Assembly (NCBI RefSeq): GCF_000425565.1
Contig: NZ_AUDR01000016.1
Location: 1-64,000, forward strand
Source: Tepidiphilus margaritifer DSM 15129
Lineage (GTDB): Bacteria > Pseudomonadota > Gammaproteobacteria > Burkholderiales > Rhodocyclaceae
DNA length: 64,000 nt
Reading direction: 5' to 3'
The notes beneath the pieces are model-generated. The model saw only the letters and a list, made by a program, of their open reading frames with translations, had not been told where the DNA came from and did no database searches. Numbering within the stretch: the first letter of the stretch is position 1; every line of letters starts with the position of its first letter. This document shows, piece after piece, positions 50,644 through 59,685 of the stretch. A program made the translations under genes and the position numbers.

Positions 50644-50672
50644 TTGGACGCCCCCCGGCGATCCTTTATAAT
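50644..50672 (+). promoter_or_regulatory. petABC operon promoter
   Basis: TTGGAC (50644-50649) and a perfect TATAAT (50667-50672) are 17 bases apart. The petA ATG follows 44 bases later. It is among the strongest sigma-70 promoters in the window. Confidence 0.82.
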
Positions 50673-50715
50673 CCGCAAATTTGCACCGTCTTTCCATCTC
50701 TCGAGGGTTCGCGCC

Positions 50716-51306
50716 ATGAGCAAGGAGCACACGTTGGACGACAACCGGCGCCAGCTGTTGATCGCCACCTCCGTCGTCGGCGGGGCTGGGGTGGTCGCCG
50801 CCGCCGTTCCCTTCGTCGCCAGCCTCACCCCGTCCGAACGCGCCAAGGCGGCCGGCGCACCGGCCGAAGCCGACATCAGCAAACTCGGTCCCGGCGAAAT
50901 GATGACCGTCGAATGGCGTGGCCAGCCCGTCTGGATCCTGCGCCGCACCGAGGCGATGCTCGCCACGCTCGAAGAAATCGAACCCCGCCTGGCGGATCCC
51001 AATTCCGAGAAGTCCATCCAGCCGCCCTACGCCAAGAACCGGCACCGCTCGATCAAGCCGGAGTATCTCGTCGTGGTCGGCATCTGTACCCACCTCGGCT
51101 GCTCTCCCACGGCCAAGTTCGCCAAGGGCGAGGCGAGCGGCATCAGCAAGGACTGGCTGGGCGGCTATCTCTGCCCCTGCCACGGCTCGCAGTTCGACCT
51201 CGCCGCACGCGTGTTCAAAGGCATGCCGGCACCGACGAACCTCACCGTGCCGCCGCACAAATACCTGACCGATACCAAGATCCTCATCGGTGAAGACAAA
51301 GCTTGA
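50716..51306 (+). CDS. petA: ubiquinol-cytochrome c reductase Rieske iron-sulfur subunit
   Basis: The Rieske subunit of the cytochrome bc1 complex, 196 residues from the ATG at 50716. The twin-arginine motif RRQLL (11-15) and one membrane span (about 17-38) anchor it. The [2Fe-2S] ligands are C124 and H126 (CTHLGC) plus C153 and H156 (CPCHGS), with C129 and C155 forming the stabilising disulfide. It moves electrons from ubiquinol to cytochrome c1 in the periplasm. An in-frame ATG at 50644 inside the -35 box is rejected. Confidence 0.97.
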   Translation: MSKEHTLDDNRRQLLIATSVVGGAGVVAAAVPFVASLTPSERAKAAGAPAEADISKLGPGEMMTVEWRGQPVWILRRTEAMLATLEEIEPRLADPNSEKSIQPPYAKNRHRSIKPEYLVVVGICTHLGCSPTAKFAKGEASGISKDWLGGYLCPCHGSQFDLAARVFKGMPAPTNLTVPPHKYLTDTKILIGEDKA

Positions 51307-51322
51307 CGCGCGAGGCGAGACC

Positions 51323-52588
51323 ATGACCACCAAACAAGGACTGCTCAACTGGATCGACGAGCGATTCCCGCTCACCTCCACCATCCGGGAGCACCTCACC
51401 GAATACTACGCTCCCAAGAACTTCAACTTCTGGTACTACTTCGGCTCGCTGGCGCTGCTCGTGCTGGTGATCCAGATCGTCACCGGCATCTTCCTCGTGA
51501 TGCACTACAAGCCGGACGCTTCGCTCACCCAGTCGGGCGTACCGGTGGCCTTCGCCAGCGTCGAGTACATCATGCGCGAGGTGCCCGGCGGCTGGTTCAT
51601 CCGCTACATGCACTCCACCGGCGCCTCGGCGTTTTTCATCGTCGTCTATCTGCACATGTTCCGCGGGCTGCTCTATGGCTCGTACCGCACGCCGCGCGAA
51701 CTCGTATGGATCTTCGGCGTGCTCATCTTCCTTGCCCTGATGGCCGAAGCCTTCATGGGCTATCTGCTGCCGTGGGGGCAGATGTCCTACTGGGGGGCGC
51801 AGGTCATCATCAACCTCTTCTCGGCGATCCCCGTCATCGGGCCCGATCTCTCCACCGTCATCCGTGGTGACTTCGTGGTGTCGGATGCCACGCTCAACCG
51901 CTTCTTCTCGCTGCACGTCATCGCCGTGCCGCTGGTGTTGCTGCTGCTCGTGGCCGCGCACATCATCGCGCTGCACGAAGTCGGCTCCAACAACCCCGAC
52001 GGCATCGAGATCAAGAAGAAGAAAGACGCCAACGGCCGCCCGCTCGACGGCATCCCGTTCCATCCGTACTACACGGTCAAGGACATCGTCGGGGTGGCGG
52101 GCTTCCTCATCGTCTTCTTCGCGGTGCTCTTCTTCGCGCCCGAAGGCGGCGGCTACTTCCTCGAGTACAACAACTTCATCCCGGCCAACCCCATGGTCAC
52201 GCCGCCGCACATCGCGCCGGTGTGGTACTTCACGCCGTTCTACTCCATTCTGCGCGCCGTCACCTACCCGCTCTTCGGTATCGACGCCAAGTTCTGGGGC
52301 GTGGTCGCCATGGGCGCGGCGGTCATCATCATCGCCTTCCTGCCCTGGCTCGATCGGGCACCGGTGAAATCCATCCGCTACAAGGGGCCGATCTACAAGA
52401 CGGCGCTGACGATCTTCGTCATCGCCTTCCTCATCCTCGGCTACCTCGGAGTGCTCCCGCCCACGCCGGCGCGCACGCTGGTGTCGCAGATCTGCGCGGT
52501 GATCTACTTCGCCTTCTTCTTGCTGATGCCCTGGTACAGCAAGATCGATCCTTGCAAACCGGAACCGGAAAGGGTGACCTGGAAATGA
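51323..52588 (+). CDS. petB: cytochrome b subunit of the bc1 complex
   Basis: The 421-residue membrane subunit with the two b hemes and the quinol sites. Heme-ligand helices show RYMHSTGASAFFIVVYLHMFR and RFFSLHVIAVPLVLLLLVAAHI. The Qo-site motif appears as APVWYFTPFYS, the PEWY-type segment. About eight spans are present, as in the fused b/IV-type cytochrome b. It begins at 51323 (MTTKQGLLNWIDERFPL) and its stop overlaps the petC ATG by four bases. Confidence 0.97.
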   Translation: MTTKQGLLNWIDERFPLTSTIREHLTEYYAPKNFNFWYYFGSLALLVLVIQIVTGIFLVMHYKPDASLTQSGVPVAFASVEYIMREVPGGWFIRYMHSTGASAFFIVVYLHMFRGLLYGSYRTPRELVWIFGVLIFLALMAEAFMGYLLPWGQMSYWGAQVIINLFSAIPVIGPDLSTVIRGDFVVSDATLNRFFSLHVIAVPLVLLLLVAAHIIALHEVGSNNPDGIEIKKKKDANGRPLDGIPFHPYYTVKDIVGVAGFLIVFFAVLFFAPEGGGYFLEYNNFIPANPMVTPPHIAPVWYFTPFYSILRAVTYPLFGIDAKFWGVVAMGAAVIIIAFLPWLDRAPVKSIRYKGPIYKTALTIFVIAFLILGYLGVLPPTPARTLVSQICAVIYFAFFLLMPWYSKIDPCKPEPERVTWK

Positions 52589-53340
52589 AGAACCTCATCG
52601 TCCATGCCAAGCGGCTGCTCGCGGCCGCCCTCATCGCCCCCGCGCTCGTCTTCGCCTCGGCCGAAGGACCGCAGCTCGACAAGGCGCCCCTGTCCAAGGA
52701 TCCGGAAAGCCTCAAGCGCGGGGCGACGATCTTCGTCACCACCTGCATGGCCTGCCATTCGGCCAGTTTCATGCGCTACAACAAGCTCACCGAGATCGGC
52801 TTCACCGAAGACGAGATCAAGGAAAAGCTGCTGCCGCCGGACAAGAAAGTCGGCGACCTCATGACCATCGCCATGCGGCCGCAAGACGCGAAGAAATGGT
52901 TCGGTGGCGTGGCGCCTCCCGACCTCACGCTTGAGACGCGTCAGCGCAATTCCGAGCTCGGCAGCGGCGCGGACTGGGTCTACACCTACCTGCGTAGTTT
53001 CTACCGCGATCCTACCCGTCCGACCGGTTGGAACAATGTCATCTTCCCGGGTGCAGGCATGCCGCACGTTTTCTGGGAACTTCAGGGCGAGCAGACGGCC
53101 AAAATTACCAAGAACCCGGATGGCACCCAGTCGATCGAGCTCGTCCTCTCCAAACCCGGAACGATGAGCCCCCAGGAATACGACAAGATGGTGGCCGATC
53201 TCGTCTCGTTCATGCAGTGGATGGGCGAGCCGATCGCCGAGAAACGCAAGTCCATCGGCATCTGGGTGATGATCTACCTGGCGGTGTTCTTTGCGCTTGC
53301 CTATGCGCTCAAAAAAGCGTATTGGAAAGACGTTCATTGA
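52585..53340 (+). CDS. petC: cytochrome c1
   Basis: The heme c subunit of the bc1 complex, 251 residues. A signal peptide (about 1-26) precedes the heme attachment motif C54-MA-C57-H58. The axial methionine is probably in FPGAGMPHVFW. A C-terminal span (about 227-244) anchors it to the membrane. It ends the petABC operon and is followed by a very strong terminator. Confidence 0.96.
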   Translation: MKNLIVHAKRLLAAALIAPALVFASAEGPQLDKAPLSKDPESLKRGATIFVTTCMACHSASFMRYNKLTEIGFTEDEIKEKLLPPDKKVGDLMTIAMRPQDAKKWFGGVAPPDLTLETRQRNSELGSGADWVYTYLRSFYRDPTRPTGWNNVIFPGAGMPHVFWELQGEQTAKITKNPDGTQSIELVLSKPGTMSPQEYDKMVADLVSFMQWMGEPIAEKRKSIGIWVMIYLAVFFALAYALKKAYWKDVH

Positions 53341-53400
53341 ACCCAGCTGCGGCGGGGCGCCGCAGCCCGGCCGGGCAGGATCCGCGCCCCGTCGTCACGT

Positions 53401-53430
53401 ACGCACCCCGGCCGGGGTGCGTTCGTTTTT
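53401..53430 (+). terminator. intrinsic terminator after petABC
   Basis: A perfect 22-base palindrome (ACGCACCCCGG with CCGGGGTGCGT, 53401-53422) is followed by TCGTTTTT. It lies 60 bases after petC and 18 bases before sspA. Confidence 0.92.
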
Positions 53431-53448
53431 CTTCGTGAGACGTACGCC

Positions 53449-54051
53449 ATGATGAACCTCTATTCGGGATCGGTCGATCCATTCAGCCATCGTTGCCGCA
53501 TCGTCCTCTATGAAAAGGGGATGGATTTCGAAGTCACCGACGTCGATCTGCTCGACAAACAGGCCGACGTCGCCCGCATCAACCCCTACGGGCGGGTGCC
53601 GGTGCTCGTCGATCGCGAACTCGTGCTCTTCGAGCCCAACATCATCAACGAGTACATCGACGAGCGCTTTCCCCATCCGCAGCTGATGCCGCCCGACCCG
53701 ATCCTGCGCGCCCGCGCGCGCCAGCTGCTGCAGACGCTGGAGAACGAACTCTTCCGCCACATGCGCGCGCTGGAAGATGCGCAAGAAGAGGCGCCGCGCG
53801 AGCAGGCACGCCAGACGATCCGCGACCAGCTGGTGCAGCTCGCGCCCATCCTCAGCCGGCAGAAGTACCTCTTCGGTGAGGACTACTCGATGATCGACGT
53901 GGCGATGGCGCCCTTGCTGTGGCGGCTCGAGCACTACGGCATCACCTTGCCCTCGGCTGCCTCGCCGATCATGAAGTATGCCGAGCGCCTTTTCAGCCGC
54001 CAGGGATTCATCGACGCGCTCTCGCCTGCCGAAAAACTCATGAGGAAGTGA
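53449..54051 (+). CDS. sspA: stringent starvation protein A
   Basis: A glutathione-S-transferase-fold protein, 200 residues, that binds RNA polymerase and acts in stationary-phase and acid stress. It starts MMNLYSGSVDPFSHRCRIVL, with RVPVLVDRELVLFEPNIINEYID as in SspA. Only the terminator separates it from petC, and sspB follows two bases after its stop. The petABC-sspAB order is common in beta- and gammaproteobacteria. Confidence 0.95.
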   Translation: MMNLYSGSVDPFSHRCRIVLYEKGMDFEVTDVDLLDKQADVARINPYGRVPVLVDRELVLFEPNIINEYIDERFPHPQLMPPDPILRARARQLLQTLENELFRHMRALEDAQEEAPREQARQTIRDQLVQLAPILSRQKYLFGEDYSMIDVAMAPLLWRLEHYGITLPSAASPIMKYAERLFSRQGFIDALSPAEKLMRK

Positions 54052-54053
54052 CG

Positions 54054-54464
54054 ATGCTGCCCCCTTCGGCCAAGCTCTACCTCGCCCGTGCCCTCTACGA
54101 TTGGTGCATCGACCATGGGCTCACGCCCTACGTCAGCGCCAAGGTCGAGGGGGCGAGCGTTCCCCGCGGCTACGATCAGGATGGAGTCATCGTGCTCAAC
54201 CTCGGACCTGAGGCGACCAACCGTTTCGCCTTCGAGTCCGACGGCATCTCCTTCCAGGCCCGTTTCGGTGGCAAGGTCTTCGACGTCTGGCTGCCGGCGG
54301 AAAACGTCCTCGCGATCTACGCGCGCGAGACCGGACACGGCATCGCGCTGCCCGACGAGATGTTCACCGCGCCCGAACCCGACGGCGAACCGACCCCGCC
54401 CGAGGGGCCGGAAGAAAAACCCTCCGGCAAACGGGGTGGGGGGTTCCTGCGCGTGGTGAAATAG
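54054..54464 (+). CDS. sspB: ClpXP adaptor protein SspB
   Basis: The adaptor that delivers ssrA-tagged proteins to ClpXP, 136 residues. The N-terminal domain shows KLYLARALYDWCIDHGLTPY and the tag-binding region WLPAENVLAIYARE. After an acidic Pro-rich linker (about 104-125) the C-terminal ClpX-binding tail GGGFLRVVK is intact. It is cotranscribed with sspA. Confidence 0.95.
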   Translation: MLPPSAKLYLARALYDWCIDHGLTPYVSAKVEGASVPRGYDQDGVIVLNLGPEATNRFAFESDGISFQARFGGKVFDVWLPAENVLAIYARETGHGIALPDEMFTAPEPDGEPTPPEGPEEKPSGKRGGGFLRVVK

Positions 54465-54469
54465 GCTTC

Positions 54470-55726
54470 TTAGCCTACGAAGGGAAAGGCTTCCAGCCCG
54501 GGCGGTGTTTTCCCTTCGAGGCGGGCGACGAGCGCCTGCGCCGAACCGCAGGCGAGCGTCCAGCCCAGCGAACCGTGGCCGGTGTTCACCCACACGTTGG
54601 CCATGGGGCTGCGCCCGATGAGCGGCACGCCGCCCGGAGTCATGGGCCGCAGCCCCGCCCAGGCTTCGGCCGCTTCCAGATCCGCCACGCCGGGCAGCAT
54701 CGATTCCGCCCAGCGTCTCAGGGGCGCGATGCGCTCCGGACGCACCGAATCGTCGTAGCCGGCGATTTCGGCCGTACCGGCAAAGCGCAAACGGTTCCCC
54801 AGCCGCGAGCACACGATGCGCCTCGATTCGTCGGTGAGCGAGGCGGTGGGCGCTCGCTCCGGCACGAGGATGGGCGCCGTGAGCGAATAGCCCTTGACGG
54901 GATAGATCGGCGCCTCCATGCCGAGCGGCGCGAGCAGCTGCGGGCTATCCACACCGGCGCAGACCACGATCGCATCGGCCGTGAGTTCGAAGGCTCCGGC
55001 CGGTCCCTCGAAGCGTGCCGCCTCGCAGCGGCCCTTGCCCAGACGCCAACCGCTCCAGCGCGTCTCGAGGAGCACTTCGGCCCCGGCCTGGCGTAGCCGC
55101 TCCACCATCTCCTCGCAGAAACGGCGCGCGTCGCCGGATTCGTCTTCCGGCGCGTACAGGGCGCCGCAGAGTTTTGCGGCCACCGGTGTGAGCGCAGGTT
55201 CGATTTCCACCGCCTCGGTGGGTGAGATTGCCCGGGCGGTGATCCCCAGCTCGCGCAGTTCCGCCTCGTGCCGCCGCCCGGTTTCCCAGTCGCGCAGGGT
55301 GAAGAAGAGGTGCAGGATGCCGCGGGTCTGCACGTCGTACTCCAGGCCGAGCGCCTCGCGCCAGCGGCGCAGCACCTGCAGGCTGTGGCGCGCAAGGAGC
55401 GCGATCACCCGCGCGTTGCGCTCGTGGCGCGACGGCAGGCATTCCCGCAGGAAGGCCGTGAGCCAGCACCACTGCGCGGTATCGAGCGAGGGGCGCCAGC
55501 GAAACGGCCCGTCCTCGCGCGTGAGCGACTCCAGCGCGATCAAGGGCGCCTTGGGACTCGACCAGGGGTGCGGATGACTCACCGAGATTTGCGCCCCGTT
55601 GGCATAGCTCGCGCCGCGCCCCGGTGCCTCGCGCGCCTCCACAAGGGTGACCGTATGCCCTGCTTCGCACAAGGCCCAGGCCGTGGTTACGCCGATCACG
55701 CCGGCTCCGATCACGAGGGTTTTCAT
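54470..55726 (-). CDS. dadA: D-amino acid dehydrogenase DadA
   Basis: An FAD enzyme that oxidises D-amino acids such as D-alanine and feeds electrons to the quinone pool at the membrane. It is 418 residues from the ATG at 55726, giving MKTLVIGAGVIGVTTAWAL with the GxGxxG dinucleotide motif at 7-12. The C-terminal GLRPMTPGGVPLIGRSPMANVWVNTGHGSLGW is typical of DadA. An ATG six codons upstream lacks the family fit. It is convergent with sspB, six bases apart. Confidence 0.94.
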   Translation of the reverse strand: MKTLVIGAGVIGVTTAWALCEAGHTVTLVEAREAPGRGASYANGAQISVSHPHPWSSPKAPLIALESLTREDGPFRWRPSLDTAQWCWLTAFLRECLPSRHERNARVIALLARHSLQVLRRWREALGLEYDVQTRGILHLFFTLRDWETGRRHEAELRELGITARAISPTEAVEIEPALTPVAAKLCGALYAPEDESGDARRFCEEMVERLRQAGAEVLLETRWSGWRLGKGRCEAARFEGPAGAFELTADAIVVCAGVDSPQLLAPLGMEAPIYPVKGYSLTAPILVPERAPTASLTDESRRIVCSRLGNRLRFAGTAEIAGYDDSVRPERIAPLRRWAESMLPGVADLEAAEAWAGLRPMTPGGVPLIGRSPMANVWVNTGHGSLGWTLACGSAQALVARLEGKTPPGLEAFPFVG

Positions 55727-55953
55727 GGGGGGTCCTTTCTCCATCGGATGAAATGGGGCAATTCACTTGCCTTGCATGTCGAACAGTGTAGCGCAGAAAA
55801 AAACACGTTACACGTGCGGATGGCTTTCGTGGCAGACTTTGAAGTTTCCCTAGGTTGAGGAATTCGAATGATTCGCTGCACTATCTCGTACCTTACGTTG
55901 TTTTCCACGGTTACGGTCGTCTGTACCTCCAATGCGTTCTCGACGAGAAGACG

Positions 55954-57336
55954 ATGAGCGAAAGGGGATATGAAAGATGGCTGGAAATCCGGGCCTTGCT
56001 TCGCCTCGCCGGGCCGATGGTGCTGTCGCAGACGGCGTTCGTGCTCATGGGGCTGGTAGATACGGCCATGTCGGGGCATGCCGGGGCGCAGGAACAGGCG
56101 GTGGTGGGGCTGGGGGTGGCGCTGTGGATTCCGGTCTTCATCGGCCTGATGAACGTGGTGCAGGCGGTGAGCCCCTTCGTGGCGCGGCATTATGGGGCGG
56201 GGGATCATCGTGCCATCGTGCGCGATACCCGCGAGGCGATGTGGCTGGCGCTCTGGACTTCGCTCGTGCCGCTGGCGGCCTTGCCGTTCGTGCCGGCGGT
56301 GTTGCGTGGTTTCGGGATCGAACCGGAGCTGGCGGCGAAAACGACCTTTTTCCTGGAAGGAATCGGCTGCGGTCTGCCGGCGGCGCTGGTGTTCCGGGCG
56401 CTCGCCTTCTATTCGGCGAGCGTAGACCGGCCCAAACCGATAATGACAATTGCGTTTTTCGGGCTCGGGATCAACGCTTTTTTCAACTGGGTGCTGATCT
56501 ACGGCCGCTTCGGGGCACCGGCTCTGGGGGGCGCAGGATGCGGCTGGGCCACGGCGATCGGGATGTGGTGCAGCCTCGTGGTGATGGGGCTGTGGACGGC
56601 GTTCGCGCCGGCCTATGCGCCGTTTCGCCTCTGGCGCGGCGGCTGGAGCTGGCCGAGCTGGGAGGGGCAGAAACGTCTGTTGCGCCTGGGGTTGCCCATG
56701 GGCGGGGCGGGGCTTGCGGAGGTGGCGGCCTTCACGGGCATCGCGGTGCTGATCGGGCGGTTCGGGCCGGTGCAGATCGCGGCGCATCAGGTGGCGCTCA
56801 ACGTGGCTTCGCTCCTTTTCATGTTGCCGGCGGGTATCGGCGCGGCGCTGGCGATCCGGGTGGGGCAGAGCCTGGGCGCGGGGGATCCGGCGCGGGCGCG
56901 GCGGCTCGCCTGGACGGGGGTTGCGGCAGGGCTGACGATCGGGGTGCTGATGATGGGGCCGGTGCTGGCGGGGCGGCATGCGATCACGGCACTCTACAGT
57001 TCGGATCCGGCGGTGCGGGATCTCGCGGCTTCGCTCCTGGTGCTGGCGGCCTTATGGCAGGTGTTCGACGCGACGCAGGCGTGCATGATGGGCGCTTTGC
57101 GCGGCTATCATGTGACCCTGCTGCCCATGCTCCTCATGCTCGGGGCGTTTTGGCTGGTGGGCATCCCTCTGGGGGCCTGGCTCGGCTATGAAGGAGGGCC
57201 ATTCGGCCGCCCGTTGGGGGTCTTCGGTTTCTGGATCGGGCTGCTGGCGGGCCTTGCCCTGGTGTCGTGTGGCCTGGCGTTGACGCTGCGCACGGTGGCC
57301 GATGCGGCGTTGTTGCGGTGCAGGAAGGAGAGGTGA
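55954..57336 (+). CDS. MATE-family multidrug exporter
   Basis: A cation-coupled drug or metabolite exporter of the MATE (NorM-like) family, 460 residues from the ATG at 55954 with GAAAAGGGG after the start codon rather than before it, so the start is less certain. Twelve membrane spans in two six-helix halves are evident. Family segments are MVLSQTAFVLMGLVDTAMSGH in helix 1 and GLPMGGAGLAEVAAFTGIAV in helix 7. The 227-base region upstream, shared with dadA, is AT-richer and holds nothing I recognise. Its stop overlaps the dedA ATG. Confidence 0.9.
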   Translation: MSERGYERWLEIRALLRLAGPMVLSQTAFVLMGLVDTAMSGHAGAQEQAVVGLGVALWIPVFIGLMNVVQAVSPFVARHYGAGDHRAIVRDTREAMWLALWTSLVPLAALPFVPAVLRGFGIEPELAAKTTFFLEGIGCGLPAALVFRALAFYSASVDRPKPIMTIAFFGLGINAFFNWVLIYGRFGAPALGGAGCGWATAIGMWCSLVVMGLWTAFAPAYAPFRLWRGGWSWPSWEGQKRLLRLGLPMGGAGLAEVAAFTGIAVLIGRFGPVQIAAHQVALNVASLLFMLPAGIGAALAIRVGQSLGAGDPARARRLAWTGVAAGLTIGVLMMGPVLAGRHAITALYSSDPAVRDLAASLLVLAALWQVFDATQACMMGALRGYHVTLLPMLLMLGAFWLVGIPLGAWLGYEGGPFGRPLGVFGFWIGLLAGLALVSCGLALTLRTVADAALLRCRKER

Positions 57337-57926
57337 TGACGTTCTCGCTCGATTTTCCCTCGCTGGTGTCCCAATACGGTTATCTGGCGGTGTTCGTCGG
57401 CTGCTTTCTCGAAGGGGAGACGATTCTGCTCCTGGCGAGCTACGCGGCGCGGCGCGGATATCTCGATCCGTGGTTCGTCTGGGTCGTGGCGGCCTTTGCC
57501 GGTACGTTGGGAGATTTGTTCTTCTTCTGGCTGGGCCGGCGGCACGGGCGCTGGGTGCTGGAGCGCTTGCCCAAACTGCGGGGAAAGATTACCGCGGCGC
57601 TTGGGCTCATCGAGAGCCATCCGGCAAAGCTCATCCTGCTGATGCGTTTTCTCTACGGGTTGCGCATCGCCTTGCCGATCGCCATGGGGATGAGCCGCAT
57701 CCCGGCGCAGCTCTATGTGCCGCTCAATTTCCTGGCGGCGCTCCTGTGGGCCTCGGTGATCGTGCTCGCCGGCTACCTCTTCGGGGCCGCGGTCGAAGCC
57801 TGGCTCGACGAGCTCGCCAGTTACGAGTACTGGGTGATGGGAGCGTTGGCCGTGCTGGTGGTGGTGGCGCACGGGTTGATGCGTCGGGGCGGGTTGCGTC
57901 GTCGGAGGGCAGGAAGTGGGCGGTGA
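57336..57926 (+). CDS. DedA-family membrane protein
   Basis: A 196-residue inner-membrane protein of the DedA (SNARE-associated, VTT) family, proposed to flip phospholipids or undecaprenyl phosphate. Motifs EGETILLLASYAARRGYLD and FLYGLRIALPIAMGMSRIP are typical, with 5-6 membrane segments. It overlaps the MATE stop (TGATGA), showing coupling. The following pab gene overlaps its end by 11 bases. Confidence 0.92.
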   Translation: MTFSLDFPSLVSQYGYLAVFVGCFLEGETILLLASYAARRGYLDPWFVWVVAAFAGTLGDLFFFWLGRRHGRWVLERLPKLRGKITAALGLIESHPAKLILLMRFLYGLRIALPIAMGMSRIPAQLYVPLNFLAALLWASVIVLAGYLFGAAVEAWLDELASYEYWVMGALAVLVVVAHGLMRRGGLRRRRAGSGR

Positions 57927-59667
57927 GGGCGTGACTCCCGAAGCGTGGATCGATTTTGCTGCACCGAGAGCGGAGGACGTGCCGCTACGGGGGCGTTTCG
58001 CGGGACTGCGCAGCGTGCTGCAGGCCGAGCGTTTCGCGGAGGTCCCAATCGTGCTCGAGCGGATCGAGGCTGCGGCGAGGGCCGGTCTGTGGGCCGTGGG
58101 ATATCTGAGCTATGAGGCGGCCGCCGCGTTCGATGCGGCCTTGGAGACCCATGCTCCGGAGCCGGGAGCGCCCCTGGCTTGGTTCGCACTCTTCGAACGA
58201 CTCGCTCCCTGGCCAGAGTCCATCGCGGCGGGAGAATATGCTCCTTTGGCTTGGCGCGAGACAGTGGATGATGCAGCCTTCACGGCGGCGGTGTCGCGCA
58301 TCCATCGAGCGATCGCCGATGGCGAGTTTTACCAGCTCAATTTCACGGCGCCCGTCGAGGGCTCCTTTTCGGGGGACGCGCTGGCGTTCTTTCTTGCCTT
58401 GCGCCGGGCGCAGCCGGGAGGGTATGCACTTTTTCTCGATACGGGTGAAGGGCGTCGGGTGGCGAGCGTCTCGCCGGAGCTCTTCTTCCACCGCGCGGGC
58501 GAGCGCATCCTGTGCCGTCCGATGAAAGGGACCGCGCCGCGGGGGAATTCCCCCGAAGAGGATGCACGCCAGGCGCTGCGTTTGCGCACGGAGGAGAAAG
58601 AGCGGGCGGAAAACGTGATGATCGTCGATCTCATTCGCAACGATCTCTCGCGCTTGTCCCAACCGGGAGGAGTGCGCGTGCCGCGGCTCTTCCATACGCA
58701 GGCTTGGCCGACGGTGTGGCAGATGAGTTCCGACGTCGAGGCCGTGCTGCGTCGAGAAGTGCGTCTGGCCGATGTTTTCTCGGCGCTTTTTCCCTGCGGC
58801 TCGGTGACCGGTGCGCCCAAGGTCCGGGCGATGCATTGGATTCGCCGTCTGGAGCAGGGGCCACGGGGCGTATATTGTGGCGCGATGGGGGTGGTGCGTC
58901 CCGGTGGGGATGCGACGTTCAACGTACCCATCCGCACCGTCGAGATCGTGCGGGAGCGGGCGCGTTGTGGGATCGGCAGCGCCATCACCGCCGATGCACG
59001 GGCACGGAGCGAGGCGAGTGAGTGGCGAGTGAAGCGGGCTTTCTTGGAACGGGCGGCGCGTCCGTTTCAGATACTCGAGACGATGCGCGTGGAAAGCGGG
59101 GAAGTGGCCCATTGGCCGTTGCATCGGGCACGCCTGTTGCGTGCGGCGCAGCATTTCGGCTATCCCTGCGAGGAAGCCGCGCTCGATGCGGCGGTGCACT
59201 CGGCCGCGGCCTCTTGGCCCGAGCCGGCGGGGCGGCTGCGCTTGTTGCTCGACGCCGAGGGAAAGGTGTCGGTCGATGTCGATGCCGTGCCCGGCACGCC
59301 GGATCGTCCCAAAGTGATGCTCGCCCGCTCTCCCATCGATGGTACGAGCGAGTTCGTACGCTACAAGACGACCCGACGCGAAGCCTACGAGGTCCTCGCC
59401 CGCGCCGGGGTATTCGACACCTTGCTGTGGAACGAAGCCGGTGAGCTCACCGAATTCACGCGCGGCAACGTCGCGGTGCGATTCGGCGAAACGTGGTATA
59501 CCCCGCCGCTGTGCTGCGGCTTGCTCGATGGCGTGATGCGCCGCGTGCTCTTGGCGCAGGGGCTGCTCGTCGAACGACGGATCCGCCGTGAGGAACTCGA
59601 TTCAGCCGAAGAGCTGGCTTTTCTCAACGCCTTGCGCGGTTGGGTGCCGGTGGTCTTGATGCCTTGA
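57916..59667 (+). CDS. pabB: aminodeoxychorismate synthase component I fused to aminodeoxychorismate lyase
   Basis: A bifunctional enzyme of p-aminobenzoate synthesis for folate, 583 residues. The N-terminal PabB part (about 1-375) has the chorismate-binding signatures DLIRNDLSRLSQPG, FPCGSVTGAPKVRAM and GIGSAITADARA. The C-terminal PabC-like part (about 380-583) has a class IV aminotransferase fold, with the likely PLP lysine in RYKTTRREAYE and LWNEAGELTEFTRGNVAV. The fusion does both chorismate amination and pyruvate release. GTG at 57916 or 57931 are possible starts. It overlaps dedA by 11 bases. Confidence 0.9.
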   Translation: MGGEGVTPEAWIDFAAPRAEDVPLRGRFAGLRSVLQAERFAEVPIVLERIEAAARAGLWAVGYLSYEAAAAFDAALETHAPEPGAPLAWFALFERLAPWPESIAAGEYAPLAWRETVDDAAFTAAVSRIHRAIADGEFYQLNFTAPVEGSFSGDALAFFLALRRAQPGGYALFLDTGEGRRVASVSPELFFHRAGERILCRPMKGTAPRGNSPEEDARQALRLRTEEKERAENVMIVDLIRNDLSRLSQPGGVRVPRLFHTQAWPTVWQMSSDVEAVLRREVRLADVFSALFPCGSVTGAPKVRAMHWIRRLEQGPRGVYCGAMGVVRPGGDATFNVPIRTVEIVRERARCGIGSAITADARARSEASEWRVKRAFLERAARPFQILETMRVESGEVAHWPLHRARLLRAAQHFGYPCEEAALDAAVHSAAASWPEPAGRLRLLLDAEGKVSVDVDAVPGTPDRPKVMLARSPIDGTSEFVRYKTTRREAYEVLARAGVFDTLLWNEAGELTEFTRGNVAVRFGETWYTPPLCCGLLDGVMRRVLLAQGLLVERRIRREELDSAEELAFLNALRGWVPVVLMP

Positions 59668-59685
59668 TGCGGGAGGAGGAAAACG